Of a stretch of 64,000 bases of DNA, positions 17,485 through 25,838 are shown in pieces. The position numbers and the translations under genes were made by a program. The notes beneath the pieces were generated by a model. That model made no database searches. It had not been told where the DNA came from and saw nothing but the letters and a program-made list of their open reading frames with translations. The stretch comes from JAJCYK01 sp965212195 (GTDB lineage: Bacteria > Bacteroidota > Bacteroidia > Cytophagales > Cyclobacteriaceae), in NCBI GenBank assembly GCA_965212195.1, contig CBDBUW010000002.1, positions 310,001 through 374,000 on the forward strand, read 5' to 3'. The number at the start of each line of letters is the position of its first letter. Position 1 is the stretch's first letter.

Positions 17485-18882
17485 CTAATGGTTGTTGGTT
17501 AGGATCTCTTTGATATCGGAAATGATCTTCTCACCTAAATGCTCGGCAGTAGCCATAGAGTCAGACTCCGAGTAAATCCGAATAATGGGTTCCGTATTGG
17601 ATTTCCTCAAATGCACCCATTCCTTATCGAATTCGATCTTAACTCCATCAACAGTACTCATGGGCTGTTTGCTGTACCGCTTTTGTATGCCGTTGAGCAA
17701 TTGCTCGATATCAATGTTATCCGTTAATTCAATCTTCTTTTTCGCAATATAATAGTTAGGATAGCTGGCCCTTAACCGGGATACCGAGGTATCTGATTTA
17801 GCCAAATGTGTAAGAAATAACGCAATCCCCACCAAGGCATCCCTGCCATAATGAAGCTGAGGATAAATTATACCTCCATTGCCTTCTCCTCCTATAACCG
17901 CCTTTTGCTCTTTCATTTGTTCCACTACATTCACCTCGCCTACGGCGGCGGCATAGTATGAGCCCCCGTGATTTTCCGTGACATCTCTTAACGCCCGGGT
18001 AGAGGATAAGTTGGAAACACTATTTCCACCGGGATGGTTTTGCAAAATGTAATCCGCCACTGCTACCAGGGTATATTCCTCTCCGAATGGTTCTCCGTTT
18101 TCCTGTACGAAAGCCAGACGATCTACATCCGGGTCCACCACAATACCCAAATCAAAATCACCTTGGTCTACCTCTTTACAAAATTGTGCGATGTGCTCAG
18201 GAAGTGGTTCCGGATTATGAGGAAATATGCCAGTTGGCTCGCAATGGAACTCCGCTATGGTAGAAACCCCAAGATTTTGCAGTAGCAGAGGGATCGCTAT
18301 CCCTCCAGAGCTATTCACTCCGTTCACTGCGATCTTAAATTGTCGCTCTATTATGGCCTCCCGATCCACTAACGGCAAATTTAAGATCTCCTCTATATGC
18401 CTTAACAAATAGCCGTTGTCTTGGTCATAGGTTCCCAACTCTTTTACAGGAGCATATTCAAAAGCGCCGGATTCGGCGATCTCCAAGACATCTTGCCCGT
18501 CCTGATGCGAAATAAACTCACCTTTTTCATTGAGCAACTTCAGTGCATTCCACTCAATGGGGTTGTGCGATGCCGTGATGATGATTCCCCCGGCAGCCTT
18601 CTCCAGAGGCACTGCGATCTCCACCGTGGGGGTAGTAGAAAGGCCTAGATCCACTACATTTATGCCCATTCCCCTTAAGGATCCACATACCAGGTCCGAA
18701 ACCAGAGGGCCTGAGGGTCTGGCATCCCTACCAATCACGATGGTCTTCTTTTTGGAGGAACCTTTTAGAATCCAGGAGCCAAAAGCCGAGGCATACTTTA
18801 CGATATCTATGGGAGTTAGTCCATCGTCCGGAGGTCCTCCAATAGTTCCTCTAATCCCTGAAATTGATTTTATAAGTGTCAA
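17485..18882 (-). CDS. glmM: Phosphoglucosamine mutase-type phosphohexomutase
   Basis: 465 residues. Makes glucosamine-1-phosphate for cell-wall and lipid A precursors. Catalytic phosphoserine loop TASHNPIEWNALKLL (Ser about residue 104), metal loop VDPDVDRLAF, sugar-binding GEGNGGIIYP and phosphate-binding RKSNTEPIIRIYSE are all present. The start is TTG at 18880-18882: an in-frame TAA lies a few codons upstream with no ATG between, and MTLIKSISGIRGTIGG is the conserved N-terminus. A phosphomannomutase role cannot be excluded from motifs alone. Precedes the cysteine desulfurase by 5 nt. Confidence 0.92.
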   Translation of the reverse strand: MTLIKSISGIRGTIGGPPDDGLTPIDIVKYASAFGSWILKGSSKKKTIVIGRDARPSGPLVSDLVCGSLRGMGINVVDLGLSTTPTVEIAVPLEKAAGGIIITASHNPIEWNALKLLNEKGEFISHQDGQDVLEIAESGAFEYAPVKELGTYDQDNGYLLRHIEEILNLPLVDREAIIERQFKIAVNGVNSSGGIAIPLLLQNLGVSTIAEFHCEPTGIFPHNPEPLPEHIAQFCKEVDQGDFDLGIVVDPDVDRLAFVQENGEPFGEEYTLVAVADYILQNHPGGNSVSNLSSTRALRDVTENHGGSYYAAAVGEVNVVEQMKEQKAVIGGEGNGGIIYPQLHYGRDALVGIALFLTHLAKSDTSVSRLRASYPNYYIAKKKIELTDNIDIEQLLNGIQKRYSKQPMSTVDGVKIEFDKEWVHLRKSNTEPIIRIYSESDSMATAEHLGEKIISDIKEILTNNH

Positions 18883-18932
18883 TTGGTTGCTAGCTGTTTA
18901 AGGCATGCAATTTAGGCAAATTGAAGGGAAAA

Positions 18933-19163
18933 TTATTTGAATTTGGACAACACTTTTTCGACTTCCGATTCTGGATTTGCGCAGGAATCTCCCGGATTGA
19001 CTTGTTTACCGCAATAACCACAGGTCTCCCCTTCCTTGTTCAGAAAAGGGCTTTGTGAGGCACAAGTTCCCTTAAATTCTCCATTCTTCAGGAACAGCAA
19101 ACGCACCGACATCATTATAAAAAACAACGCCAAAATCCCTATGGCCAACAAAACGGTAGTCAT
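18933..19163 (-). CDS. Small single-span membrane protein with Cys cluster (NqrM/DUF539-like)
   Basis: 76 residues: an N-terminal membrane span (about 3-24) followed by FLKNGEFKGTCASQSPFLNKEG and then ETCGYCGKQVNPGDSC. Four cysteines in the soluble part suggest metal or Fe-S handling. The layout (one helix, K-G-x-x-G-x-C) resembles NqrM, the Na+-NQR maturation factor, although no nqr genes are in the window. I treat this as similarity, not identity. Upstream of glmM by 50 nt and divergent from mazG. Confidence 0.68.
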   Translation of the reverse strand: MTTVLLAIGILALFFIMMSVRLLFLKNGEFKGTCASQSPFLNKEGETCGYCGKQVNPGDSCANPESEVEKVLSKFK

Positions 19164-19172
19164 AATTTTAAG

Positions 19173-19191
19173 TAACTTTGATCCAAAGTTA
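19173..19191. promoter_or_regulatory. Palindrome carrying TAACTTTG on both strands
   Basis: TAACTTTG-atc-CAAAGTTA is a perfect 8-3-8 inverted repeat in the 80-bp gap between the divergent 76-residue membrane protein gene and mazG. Each arm reads TAacTTTG on one strand, the Bacteroidota -7 consensus. The minus-strand copy (19184-19191) is well placed for the membrane protein gene. I find no convincing TTG at -33 for either. Confidence 0.42.
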
Positions 19192-19243
19192 GCTAATTTT
19201 TACTTGAAACATCACCTCCACGCTATTAGTTCTTTTACCAAAT

Positions 19244-20044
19244 ATGAGCACTCCTAAATCCGCCCCCGATCCACACCGCGCTGAAAAGCTGCAAGCGTTC
19301 GATCGTCTGCTTACCATAATGGACGAGCTCCGTGAGAACTGCCCTTGGGATATGAAGCAAACCTTAACCAGTTTGAGGCACCTGACCATTGAGGAAACCT
19401 ACGAATTGTCCGATGCCATCTTGGAGAATGACCTGGAGGAAATCAAGAAAGAACTCGGTGATATCATGCTGCACATGATCTTTTATTCTCGTATTGCATC
19501 GGAGACCAAAGACTTCCACATAGGTGATGTGCTCAATTCTGTGGCTGAAAAACTGATCCGTAGGCACCCTCACATTTACAGTGACCTGAAAGTGGACAAT
19601 GAAGAAGCTGTCAAACAAAATTGGGAAAAGATCAAGCTCAAGGAAAAAGGTAATGCTTCTGTACTAGGCGGTGTGCCAAAAAGTTTACCGGCACTGGTAA
19701 AGGCCATGCGTATTCAGGAGAAGGCTCAGGGAGTGGGTTTCGACTGGCCTCAAAAGGAGCAAGTCTGGGATAAAGTTCAGGAAGAGCTACAGGAATTTCA
19801 AGAGACCTGCACAAATGGTGAAGCACTCCGCATTCAGGAAGAATTTGGTGACCTGCTGTTTTCATTGATTAATTACTCGCGATTTATTGAGGTAAATCCG
19901 GAAGAGGCCCTGGAACGCACCAACATTAAATTCATTAAACGTTTTCAGTTTATGGAAAAGGCTGCCGCTCGAGACGGAAAAAAGATCCCGGACCTGAGCT
20001 TGAAAGAAATGGATGAGTATTGGGAACAGGCTAAGAAACTATAA
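19244..20044 (+). CDS. mazG: Nucleoside triphosphate pyrophosphohydrolase MazG
   Basis: 266 residues, the two-domain form that hydrolyses (d)NTPs to NMP and pyrophosphate, a house-cleaning enzyme. The first MazG domain has the metal motif EETYE (50-54) and ELGDIMLH (Glu70, Asp73). The second has EELQEFQE and EEFGDLLFSLINYSRF. The N-terminal ENCPWDMKQTLTSLRHLTIEE is the family signature. Divergent from the small membrane protein gene. Confidence 0.95.
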   Translation: MSTPKSAPDPHRAEKLQAFDRLLTIMDELRENCPWDMKQTLTSLRHLTIEETYELSDAILENDLEEIKKELGDIMLHMIFYSRIASETKDFHIGDVLNSVAEKLIRRHPHIYSDLKVDNEEAVKQNWEKIKLKEKGNASVLGGVPKSLPALVKAMRIQEKAQGVGFDWPQKEQVWDKVQEELQEFQETCTNGEALRIQEEFGDLLFSLINYSRFIEVNPEEALERTNIKFIKRFQFMEKAAARDGKKIPDLSLKEMDEYWEQAKKL

Positions 20045-20285
20045 CTCAAATGTAAGAGGTAATCTGACTTTATTCCACGCCATCCAGCAATCCAGGAGGT
20101 ACTTCAAATATCAACAACAGCTAGGTATCTTCCTTAAAATAAATCCATTAGCTCCTAACCCTACCTTCAGCATTTAGCCTTTTTTATTTTTTCCACCCTT
20201 GTTATACGTGTAGTCTCATCATCGCCTGTCTTCATTTTAGGTACGCTATTTGCATATCCATAAACACACATTAAACAAATGAGCT

Positions 20286-21023
20286 ATGAATAACTTACGA
20301 ACCAAAAGTAACGTATTGGCGCTGGTGGCCGTGTTGCTAACAGCTCAATCGTGTTATATACATTTTGAAGATGACGGCTATGGTTGTGTGCAACCAAGAG
20401 GGCCGGTAATTACGGAGTCCTACAATCTGCCATCATTCGATCGCATTACCAATGCCATCGGAGCAGATATAACTCTAAGACAAAGCAATAACAGAGAGTT
20501 TGAGATCACTGCCGCCGAAAGTATTCTAGAGCAAATAAGCTTGAGAATTGTAGACGGTGAGTTGATCATTGACAATCTTAGTTGTATAAGCAATACCAAT
20601 ATTGAGATCTTTGCGGCCATGCCAGATATAGAGGCGGTACACAATGTGGGTTCGGGCGATATTTTTGGAGATAATATTTGGGAGGTTGATGATCTTGAGC
20701 TTCGCATAACGGGATCTGGAAAAATTGATGCTGAATTTATAGCGGATTACTTATCCATCGAAATCACCGGTTCTGGCACCCTGGATCTTTTTGGAGAAGC
20801 CCATCTGAGTGAGATCCGTATTTCAGGATCGGGAGATGTTCATGCATTCGGAATGGAAGCAAATGATCAGGATATCATTATATCGGGATCGGGAAACTGC
20901 GAGGTGTTGGCCATCGACCAATTGGATGTGGTGATCAGCGGCAGTGGCAATGTTTTCTATAAGGGAAATCCTCAGGTTTCTGCCACCATCAGCGGTTCCG
21001 GCAGTGTAATAAACGCCAATTAA
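20286..21023 (+). CDS. GIN-domain (DUF2807) lipoprotein, copy 1
   Basis: 245 residues. Signal peptide with a probable lipobox Cys23 (LLTAQSC). The mature part is a DUF2807/GIN domain, predicted right-handed beta-helix; the C-terminal half repeats a (I/S)(T/S)GSG turn six times with an 18-20 residue period. Function of the family is unknown; it is common on Bacteroidota cell surfaces. It is preceded by a 241-bp gap in which I see no other gene, and its TAA shares bases with the stop codon of the convergent pseudouridine synthase gene (4-nt overlap). The second GIN lipoprotein in the window is at 40583. Confidence 0.82.
   Translation: MNNLRTKSNVLALVAVLLTAQSCYIHFEDDGYGCVQPRGPVITESYNLPSFDRITNAIGADITLRQSNNREFEITAAESILEQISLRIVDGELIIDNLSCISNTNIEIFAAMPDIEAVHNVGSGDIFGDNIWEVDDLELRITGSGKIDAEFIADYLSIEITGSGTLDLFGEAHLSEIRISGSGDVHAFGMEANDQDIIISGSGNCEVLAIDQLDVVISGSGNVFYKGNPQVSATISGSGSVINAN
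20706..21002 (+). repeat. Six GSG-turn coding repeats within GIN protein
   Basis: Codons for I-T/S-G-S-G begin at 20706, 20763, 20820, 20880, 20934 and 20988, i.e. spacing of 19, 19, 20, 18 and 18 residues. Codon choice differs between copies (gga tct gga, ggt tct ggc, gga tcg gga, ggc agt ggc, ggt tcc ggc), so this is protein-level periodicity rather than a recent DNA duplication. Confidence 0.75.
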
Positions 21024-22042
21024 GTATAGTTTAGGTAGTTTTCCCATTTTTCCACCACCTTGGAAAAATCTTCCGGCCATGGGCTCTCAAAGTGCATCCG
21101 TTCTCCGCTATGAGGATGGGTGAAACCCAAAGAATGAGCGTGTAAGGCCTGTCGGGGCATTATCTTAAAGCAGTTCTCAACAAATGCTTTGTATTTGGAG
21201 AAAACAGTACCTTTTAAGATCTTATCCCCTCCATACGGGGCATCGTTGAACAAAGGATGCCCCGTATATTTTAAGTGCGCTCTGATCTGATGGGTCCTTC
21301 CGGTTTCCAATTTACAGGAGATCAAGGACACATACCGCAGGGGCTTTAGCACCTGGTAATGGGTCACCGCCCTACGGCCCATGTCGCCGTCTGGAAAAGC
21401 CACTGTCACCCGACGATCTTTGGGACTCCGGCCCAGGTTTACATCAATTGTGCCGGACTCCTTTTCAGGTACTCCCCACACCAGGGCGTGGTAAGTACGC
21501 TCAATGCTGTGATCAAAGAATTGTTTGGCCAAATGGGTCATGGCCTGCTCAGTCTTGGCGACTACTAGCAACCCGGAAGTGTCCTTGTCTATCCGGTGCA
21601 CCAATCCCGGTCGACCATGATTGTCGGGCATTTCAGGGAGATTTTGGAAATGGTATACCAAGGCGTTCACCAAGGTACCCTGCCAATTGTTGTAGGCGGG
21701 ATGCACCACCATGCCAGCGGGCTTGTCAACAACCAGCAGATGCGGGTCTTCATAGACTATCTGCAGGGGAATGTCTTCAGGAATTACTTCGGTATCTCTC
21801 GGGGGCTCCGGCAGAGCTACCACGATCTCATCGCCCGGGCGAACCCTATAGTTAGACTTAACCTCTTCCTGGTTCACCAGTACAAAGCCTTGCTTGATCC
21901 CTTCTTGTAGCTTGTTGCGGGTAACATTCGGCAACCGATCCATTAAAAACTTGTCCAAACGAATTAAGGTCTGCCCGGGATCCACCACCACACGATGGTG
22001 GATAAACCACTGATCATCATGGGAAAGATTCTGAGACTCCAT
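21020..22042 (-). CDS. RluD-family 23S rRNA pseudouridine synthase
   Basis: 340 residues. An N-terminal S4 RNA-binding domain (IRLDKFLMDRLPNVTRNKLQ) is followed by the RluA/RluD catalytic domain with LLVVDKPAGMVVHP and the catalytic Asp in LVHRIDKDTSGLLVVAKT (about residue 150). C-terminal RTHQIRAHLKYTGHPLFND is also typical. Most likely modifies helix 69 of 23S rRNA like RluD, but RluC-type specificity cannot be excluded. Divergent from the EamA transporter (18 bp between annotated starts). Confidence 0.91.
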   Translation of the reverse strand: MESQNLSHDDQWFIHHRVVVDPGQTLIRLDKFLMDRLPNVTRNKLQEGIKQGFVLVNQEEVKSNYRVRPGDEIVVALPEPPRDTEVIPEDIPLQIVYEDPHLLVVDKPAGMVVHPAYNNWQGTLVNALVYHFQNLPEMPDNHGRPGLVHRIDKDTSGLLVVAKTEQAMTHLAKQFFDHSIERTYHALVWGVPEKESGTIDVNLGRSPKDRRVTVAFPDGDMGRRAVTHYQVLKPLRYVSLISCKLETGRTHQIRAHLKYTGHPLFNDAPYGGDKILKGTVFSKYKAFVENCFKIMPRQALHAHSLGFTHPHSGERMHFESPWPEDFSKVVEKWENYLNYT

Positions 22043-22060
22043 GTGGCAAAATTATAATTT

Positions 22061-22981
22061 ATGACCGGTTTCTTAGAGCTTCTCCCGGTATTTCCTATCA
22101 TTGATACTGTAACGCGGCCATTGGTGAGAAAGCAGCTCCAACTATATCCGTTCCTCGAATTGAACATCTCGTTCATCCTGATGTCTACGTCCGGAGTATT
22201 AGGCAAAGTCATCCCGCTGCCTCCCTCCGTAATTATTTTCTGGAGATGCATTCTAGCTTTTGCTTTATTGTTCTTTTTTATAAAGCTGCGGGTCCGGGAA
22301 GGAATACGAAGCAATCACAGAGGGTTTTTTATTGGTAGCGGTATATTGTTGGCCGTACACTGGACCACGTATTTTCACTCTATCAAATTAGGAGGGGTGG
22401 CGGTTGGCATGCTGTCTTTATTTACCTATCCCATTATTACCTCTCTCCTGGAGCCTTTGCTGTTTAAGATCAGGTACAGCTGGTTCGATATTGCGTCGTC
22501 ACTTTTGATATTGTGGGGTTTGTCCCTAATGGTACCAGAGTTCTCTTTGGAAAATGAAGTGGTCCAAGGAATCTTGTGGGGAATATTTTCCGCCCTTATT
22601 TATTCTTTGAGAAATCTGTGGAATAAGAAATACATAAAAGTATACAGCGGATCCACCATAATGTGTTATCAACTACTGATCTCTGCTATTGTGCTATCTC
22701 CAGTATTATGGATGTTTCCGGTACAGATCAGCACCACCTCATGGGTATATCTGATCATATTAACGGTGGTTACCACTGCCATAGCCCATACTTTATTTGT
22801 ACAAGGGCTCAAACACTTCAGCACTAGTAGTGTCAGCATTATGAGCAGTCTGATACCTCTTTACGGAGTGGCCTGGGCGCTATTATTTACTGATGAAGTT
22901 TTGAACAAAGGCATTATCCTGGGTGGAGCCATCATTATTACGGCTATTGTAGCGCAAAATGTTAAGTACTTCAGAAGGTGA
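22061..22981 (+). CDS. EamA-type (DMT superfamily) transporter
   Basis: 306 residues with ten predicted membrane spans in two EamA repeats: FILMSTSGVLGKVIPLPP... in the first and GILWGIFSALIYSLRNLWNKK in the second. Likely exports a metabolite or amino acid. The start is uncertain: ATG 22061 leaves only 18 bp to the divergent gene and gives a long N-terminal lead. TTG 22121 or GTG 22124 (VRKQLQLYPFLELN) would fit the usual family N-terminus better. Its stop overlaps the GTG of the next gene (GTGA). Confidence 0.85.
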   Translation: MTGFLELLPVFPIIDTVTRPLVRKQLQLYPFLELNISFILMSTSGVLGKVIPLPPSVIIFWRCILAFALLFFFIKLRVREGIRSNHRGFFIGSGILLAVHWTTYFHSIKLGGVAVGMLSLFTYPIITSLLEPLLFKIRYSWFDIASSLLILWGLSLMVPEFSLENEVVQGILWGIFSALIYSLRNLWNKKYIKVYSGSTIMCYQLLISAIVLSPVLWMFPVQISTTSWVYLIILTVVTTAIAHTLFVQGLKHFSTSSVSIMSSLIPLYGVAWALLFTDEVLNKGIILGGAIIITAIVAQNVKYFRR

Positions 22982-22989
22982 ACAGATCG

Positions 22990-23895
22990 ATGACCTTCTT
23001 CGACCATCCCCAAGAAACGCCGGTAGTGTTGCTGGACGAATTCCCTGGTAATCGTAAATTGTTCCTGAAACGGGAAGACCTTATCCATCCCCAGGTGAGC
23101 GGAAATAAATGGCGTAAGCTAAAATATAATTTCAAATATGCGCTGGACCATGGGTATCAAGGGATAATCACTTTTGGAGGGGCCTTTAGCAATCACCTAC
23201 ATGCCACTGCTGCTGCCGGGCACTATTGTGGATTACCTACCGTAGGACTTATCAGGGGTGAACTACCCCCATCTCTTAATCCCACTTTAAGGGATGCATG
23301 GAACTGGGGCATGGAGCTTCAAGCCCTTAGTCGGGAACAATACCGGCAAAAGCAGAATGTTGATTTTCTTGAAGATCTCAAACGGCAATATCCCGGCTAT
23401 TGGATCATACCGGAAGGAGGCACTAATCTTTGGGCGCTGCAAGGGTGCCGGGAGATGGTGGGTGACCTTGATTTTCAGTATTGGTGTATAAGTTGTGGTA
23501 CCGGGGGCACACTGGCCGGATTAGCAGGCGCCCTATCCGCAGAAACACATTTGCTGGGGTTCCCTGCCTTAAAGGGAGGGGGCTTCCTGGAGGGAGAGAT
23601 TATAAAACTAATTGGGCAAAGCCACCATCCAGCCTGCATCTGGCAGCTGATGCTGGACTACCACTTCGGAGGATATGCCAAAATCAATGATGAACTGCTA
23701 GACTTTATCAATGGATTCAAGGAAAAATACCGAATTCAGCTAGACCCTATCTATACCGGAAAAATGTTATGGGGGGTGTTTGATCTACTAGACAAGTCAT
23801 TCTTCCCAAAGAATGTTGATATTCTGGCAGTTCACAGCGGGGGCCTTCAGGGAATTAAAGGAATTCGCGAAAAATATGGCAAAAATGTTATTTAA
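22990..23895 (+). CDS. PLP-dependent D-cysteine desulfhydrase / ACC deaminase family enzyme
   Basis: About 301 residues from the ATG at 22990 (the frame could also start at GTG 22978, overlapping the EamA stop). Fold type II PLP enzyme: LKREDLIHPQVSGNKWRKLKYN with the PLP lysine (K40 in this numbering), TFGGAFSNHLHATAAAG and the phosphate loop CISCGTGGTLAGLAGAL. Family members deaminate ACC or desulfhydrate D-cysteine; in organisms without ethylene biology the latter or another D-amino acid reaction is more plausible. Coupling with the EamA gene suggests transport of a related amino acid (inference). Confidence 0.85.
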   Translation: MTFFDHPQETPVVLLDEFPGNRKLFLKREDLIHPQVSGNKWRKLKYNFKYALDHGYQGIITFGGAFSNHLHATAAAGHYCGLPTVGLIRGELPPSLNPTLRDAWNWGMELQALSREQYRQKQNVDFLEDLKRQYPGYWIIPEGGTNLWALQGCREMVGDLDFQYWCISCGTGGTLAGLAGALSAETHLLGFPALKGGGFLEGEIIKLIGQSHHPACIWQLMLDYHFGGYAKINDELLDFINGFKEKYRIQLDPIYTGKMLWGVFDLLDKSFFPKNVDILAVHSGGLQGIKGIREKYGKNVI

Positions 23896-23910
23896 CCTTA
23901 TATTGGGACC

Positions 23911-24447
23911 ATGCAACCCGTTATAGAAGCGGAAAAGCTGCATTTCAAGGTAGCTTGTTCTAGTGATGCATCAGTGCTATCCCGACTGGGAAAGAAGACC
24001 TTCTCGGAGACTTATGGAGAGGCCAACACTGAGGAGAATATGAAGAAATATTTGCGCGCCAACTTCTCCAAGAAATCCCTAGACGCCCAACTGGAAGACA
24101 ACAAGAATTTCTTTCTAATTGCCTTTAACAAAAACAAGCCTGTGGGCTATGCTAAGCTCAGAGAAAATAATAAACCTTTTCACGACAAGTCAATAAACGT
24201 TGTGGAGCTGGAACGCATCTACGTGATCAAGGAATTCCAGGGACAGGGTATCGGCAGCGTGTTATTGGATAAGTGCATGGCTTTCGCCCGCTTACGCCGC
24301 TACCCGGTGATTTGGCTGGGGGTGTGGGAAAAGAATTTGGATGCACTCAAGTTCTATCAGAAATTAGGATTTGTGATATTCGGCTCCTCCATTTTCGAGT
24401 TAGGTAACGACCTGCAGAATGATTATCTCATGAAGAAGGATCTATAG
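23911..24447 (+). CDS. GNAT acetyltransferase
   Basis: 178 residues. Motif A is clear: LERIYVIKEFQGQGIGSVLLDKCM (Q-x-x-G-x-G), followed by WLGVWEKNLDALKFYQKLGFVIFG. The pattern is that of the spermidine/protein acetyltransferase-like PA4866/PaiA group, but substrate is not assignable. Begins 15 nt after the PLP enzyme, so probably the third gene of that transcript. Its TAG abuts the radA stop on the other strand with no gap. Confidence 0.87.
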   Translation: MQPVIEAEKLHFKVACSSDASVLSRLGKKTFSETYGEANTEENMKKYLRANFSKKSLDAQLEDNKNFFLIAFNKNKPVGYAKLRENNKPFHDKSINVVELERIYVIKEFQGQGIGSVLLDKCMAFARLRRYPVIWLGVWEKNLDALKFYQKLGFVIFGSSIFELGNDLQNDYLMKKDL

Positions 24448-25803
24448 TCACCCCCAGAGATCTTCCCATAAATCCTCTAACTTCCCAAAAGTCCTAACTT
24501 GTAACTTACCCGGAGTCCCGCTTTCCGCGAACTTGGAAATATAGATCTGCTCAAAACCCAATTTTGAAGCCTCCGCTACCCGGTGGGCAGTGCGATTGAC
24601 CGCCCTGATCTCTCCTCCCAGACCGATCTCACCGGCAAAGCATAGCTTTTCGGGAACCGGGGTCTCATTAAAGGAAGAAATGATGGAAACCGCTACAGCC
24701 AGGTCAATGGCAGGGTCCTCCACCCTTAAACCGCCGGCAATATTCAGAAATACGTCTTGGGTGGCAAGGCGAAATCCTCCCCGTTTCTCCAGCACTGCCA
24801 ATAACATGTTCAGTCTCCTACCGTCAAAGCCGGTAGCGGTCCTTTGAGGAGTTCCATAAGCTGCCGGGCTCACCAGCGCCTGTATTTCTATAAGCAAGGG
24901 CCGGTTGCCTTCTAAACTAGCCGCAATTGCTACACCGCTTAAGGGGCTGTCCCGTTGGGAAATGAGGATCTCTGAGGGATTCACCACCTCCCGCAATCCC
25001 TTCATTTGCATTTCATAGATCCCCAATTCAGAGGTAGGGCCAAATCGATTCTTCGAGGTTCTTAGGATGCGATAACTAAGGTGACGATCTCCTTCGAACT
25101 GCAGCACGGTATCGACCATATGTTCCAATACCTTGGGACCGGCCAGTGACCCCTCCTTAGTGATATGACCGATCATGAAAACCGGAGTGTGGCTTTCTTT
25201 GGCAAAGCGTATCAACTGGGTGGCACACTCCCTGATCTGGGTTACACTGCCCGCTAAAGAGTCGGCCGTGGCAGATTGCAGGGTTTGTATACTATCGATA
25301 ATCAATAATTGGGGCTTTAAACTGGCAATATGCTGGAAGATTGCTTCGATAGAAGTCTCCGTAAGAATATAGCAGGTATCAGAACTCAGTCCCATTCGCT
25401 GAGACCTCATTTTGATCTGTTGCTGACTTTCTTCCCCAGAAACATACAACACCTTTAATTGATCCAAACTCAAGGCCAACTGCAACATCAAAGTTGATTT
25501 GCCAATTCCGGGTTCTCCCCCAATTAGCACCATGGCCCCGGAAACAATGCCGCCCCCCAAAACCCGGTTCAATTCCGAATCGGCTGTGATGAGGCGCTGT
25601 TCGGGTTTCAGATCTACCTGGCTCAAAACCATGGGACGATTTGGAGCAACTTCAATAGGGTTTTTCCAATTTGCGGGTGGTTCCTTTGATACCACCTCCT
25701 CATGCAGGGTATTCCACTCCCCGCAGCTGTTACATTGACCTTGCCACTTGGGCGAACTTACGCCACAATTACTACATACAAATGAAGTTTTAACTTTAGC
25801 CAC
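24448..25803 (-). CDS. radA: DNA repair protein RadA
   Basis: 451 residues. Helicase-like recombination protein that acts in branch migration of recombination intermediates. N-terminal zinc finger Cys10-Cys13-Cys24-Cys27, RecA-like core with Walker A GGEPGIGKSTLM, the RadA-specific TSKNRFGPTSELGIYEM motif, and the C-terminal Lon-like domain (LNIAGGLRVEDPAIDLAVAVSI). Start codon is GTG at 25801-25803, directly before the conserved MAKVKTSFVC. Downstream of the DUF3857 gene on the same strand by 35 nt. Confidence 0.96.
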   Translation of the reverse strand: MAKVKTSFVCSNCGVSSPKWQGQCNSCGEWNTLHEEVVSKEPPANWKNPIEVAPNRPMVLSQVDLKPEQRLITADSELNRVLGGGIVSGAMVLIGGEPGIGKSTLMLQLALSLDQLKVLYVSGEESQQQIKMRSQRMGLSSDTCYILTETSIEAIFQHIASLKPQLLIIDSIQTLQSATADSLAGSVTQIRECATQLIRFAKESHTPVFMIGHITKEGSLAGPKVLEHMVDTVLQFEGDRHLSYRILRTSKNRFGPTSELGIYEMQMKGLREVVNPSEILISQRDSPLSGVAIAASLEGNRPLLIEIQALVSPAAYGTPQRTATGFDGRRLNMLLAVLEKRGGFRLATQDVFLNIAGGLRVEDPAIDLAVAVSIISSFNETPVPEKLCFAGEIGLGGEIRAVNRTAHRVAEASKLGFEQIYISKFAESGTPGKLQVRTFGKLEDLWEDLWG

Positions 25804-25838
25804 TTCAGGATCCTTAAGCAGTGGGAAGTTAATTAAAA

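Noticed and set aside
20045..20285. 241-bp gap after mazG inspected for a small gene or RNA
   Set aside because: No frame with plausible start and content, no strong hairpin; a TAcgcTATTTG string near 20250 is not a proper promoter match.
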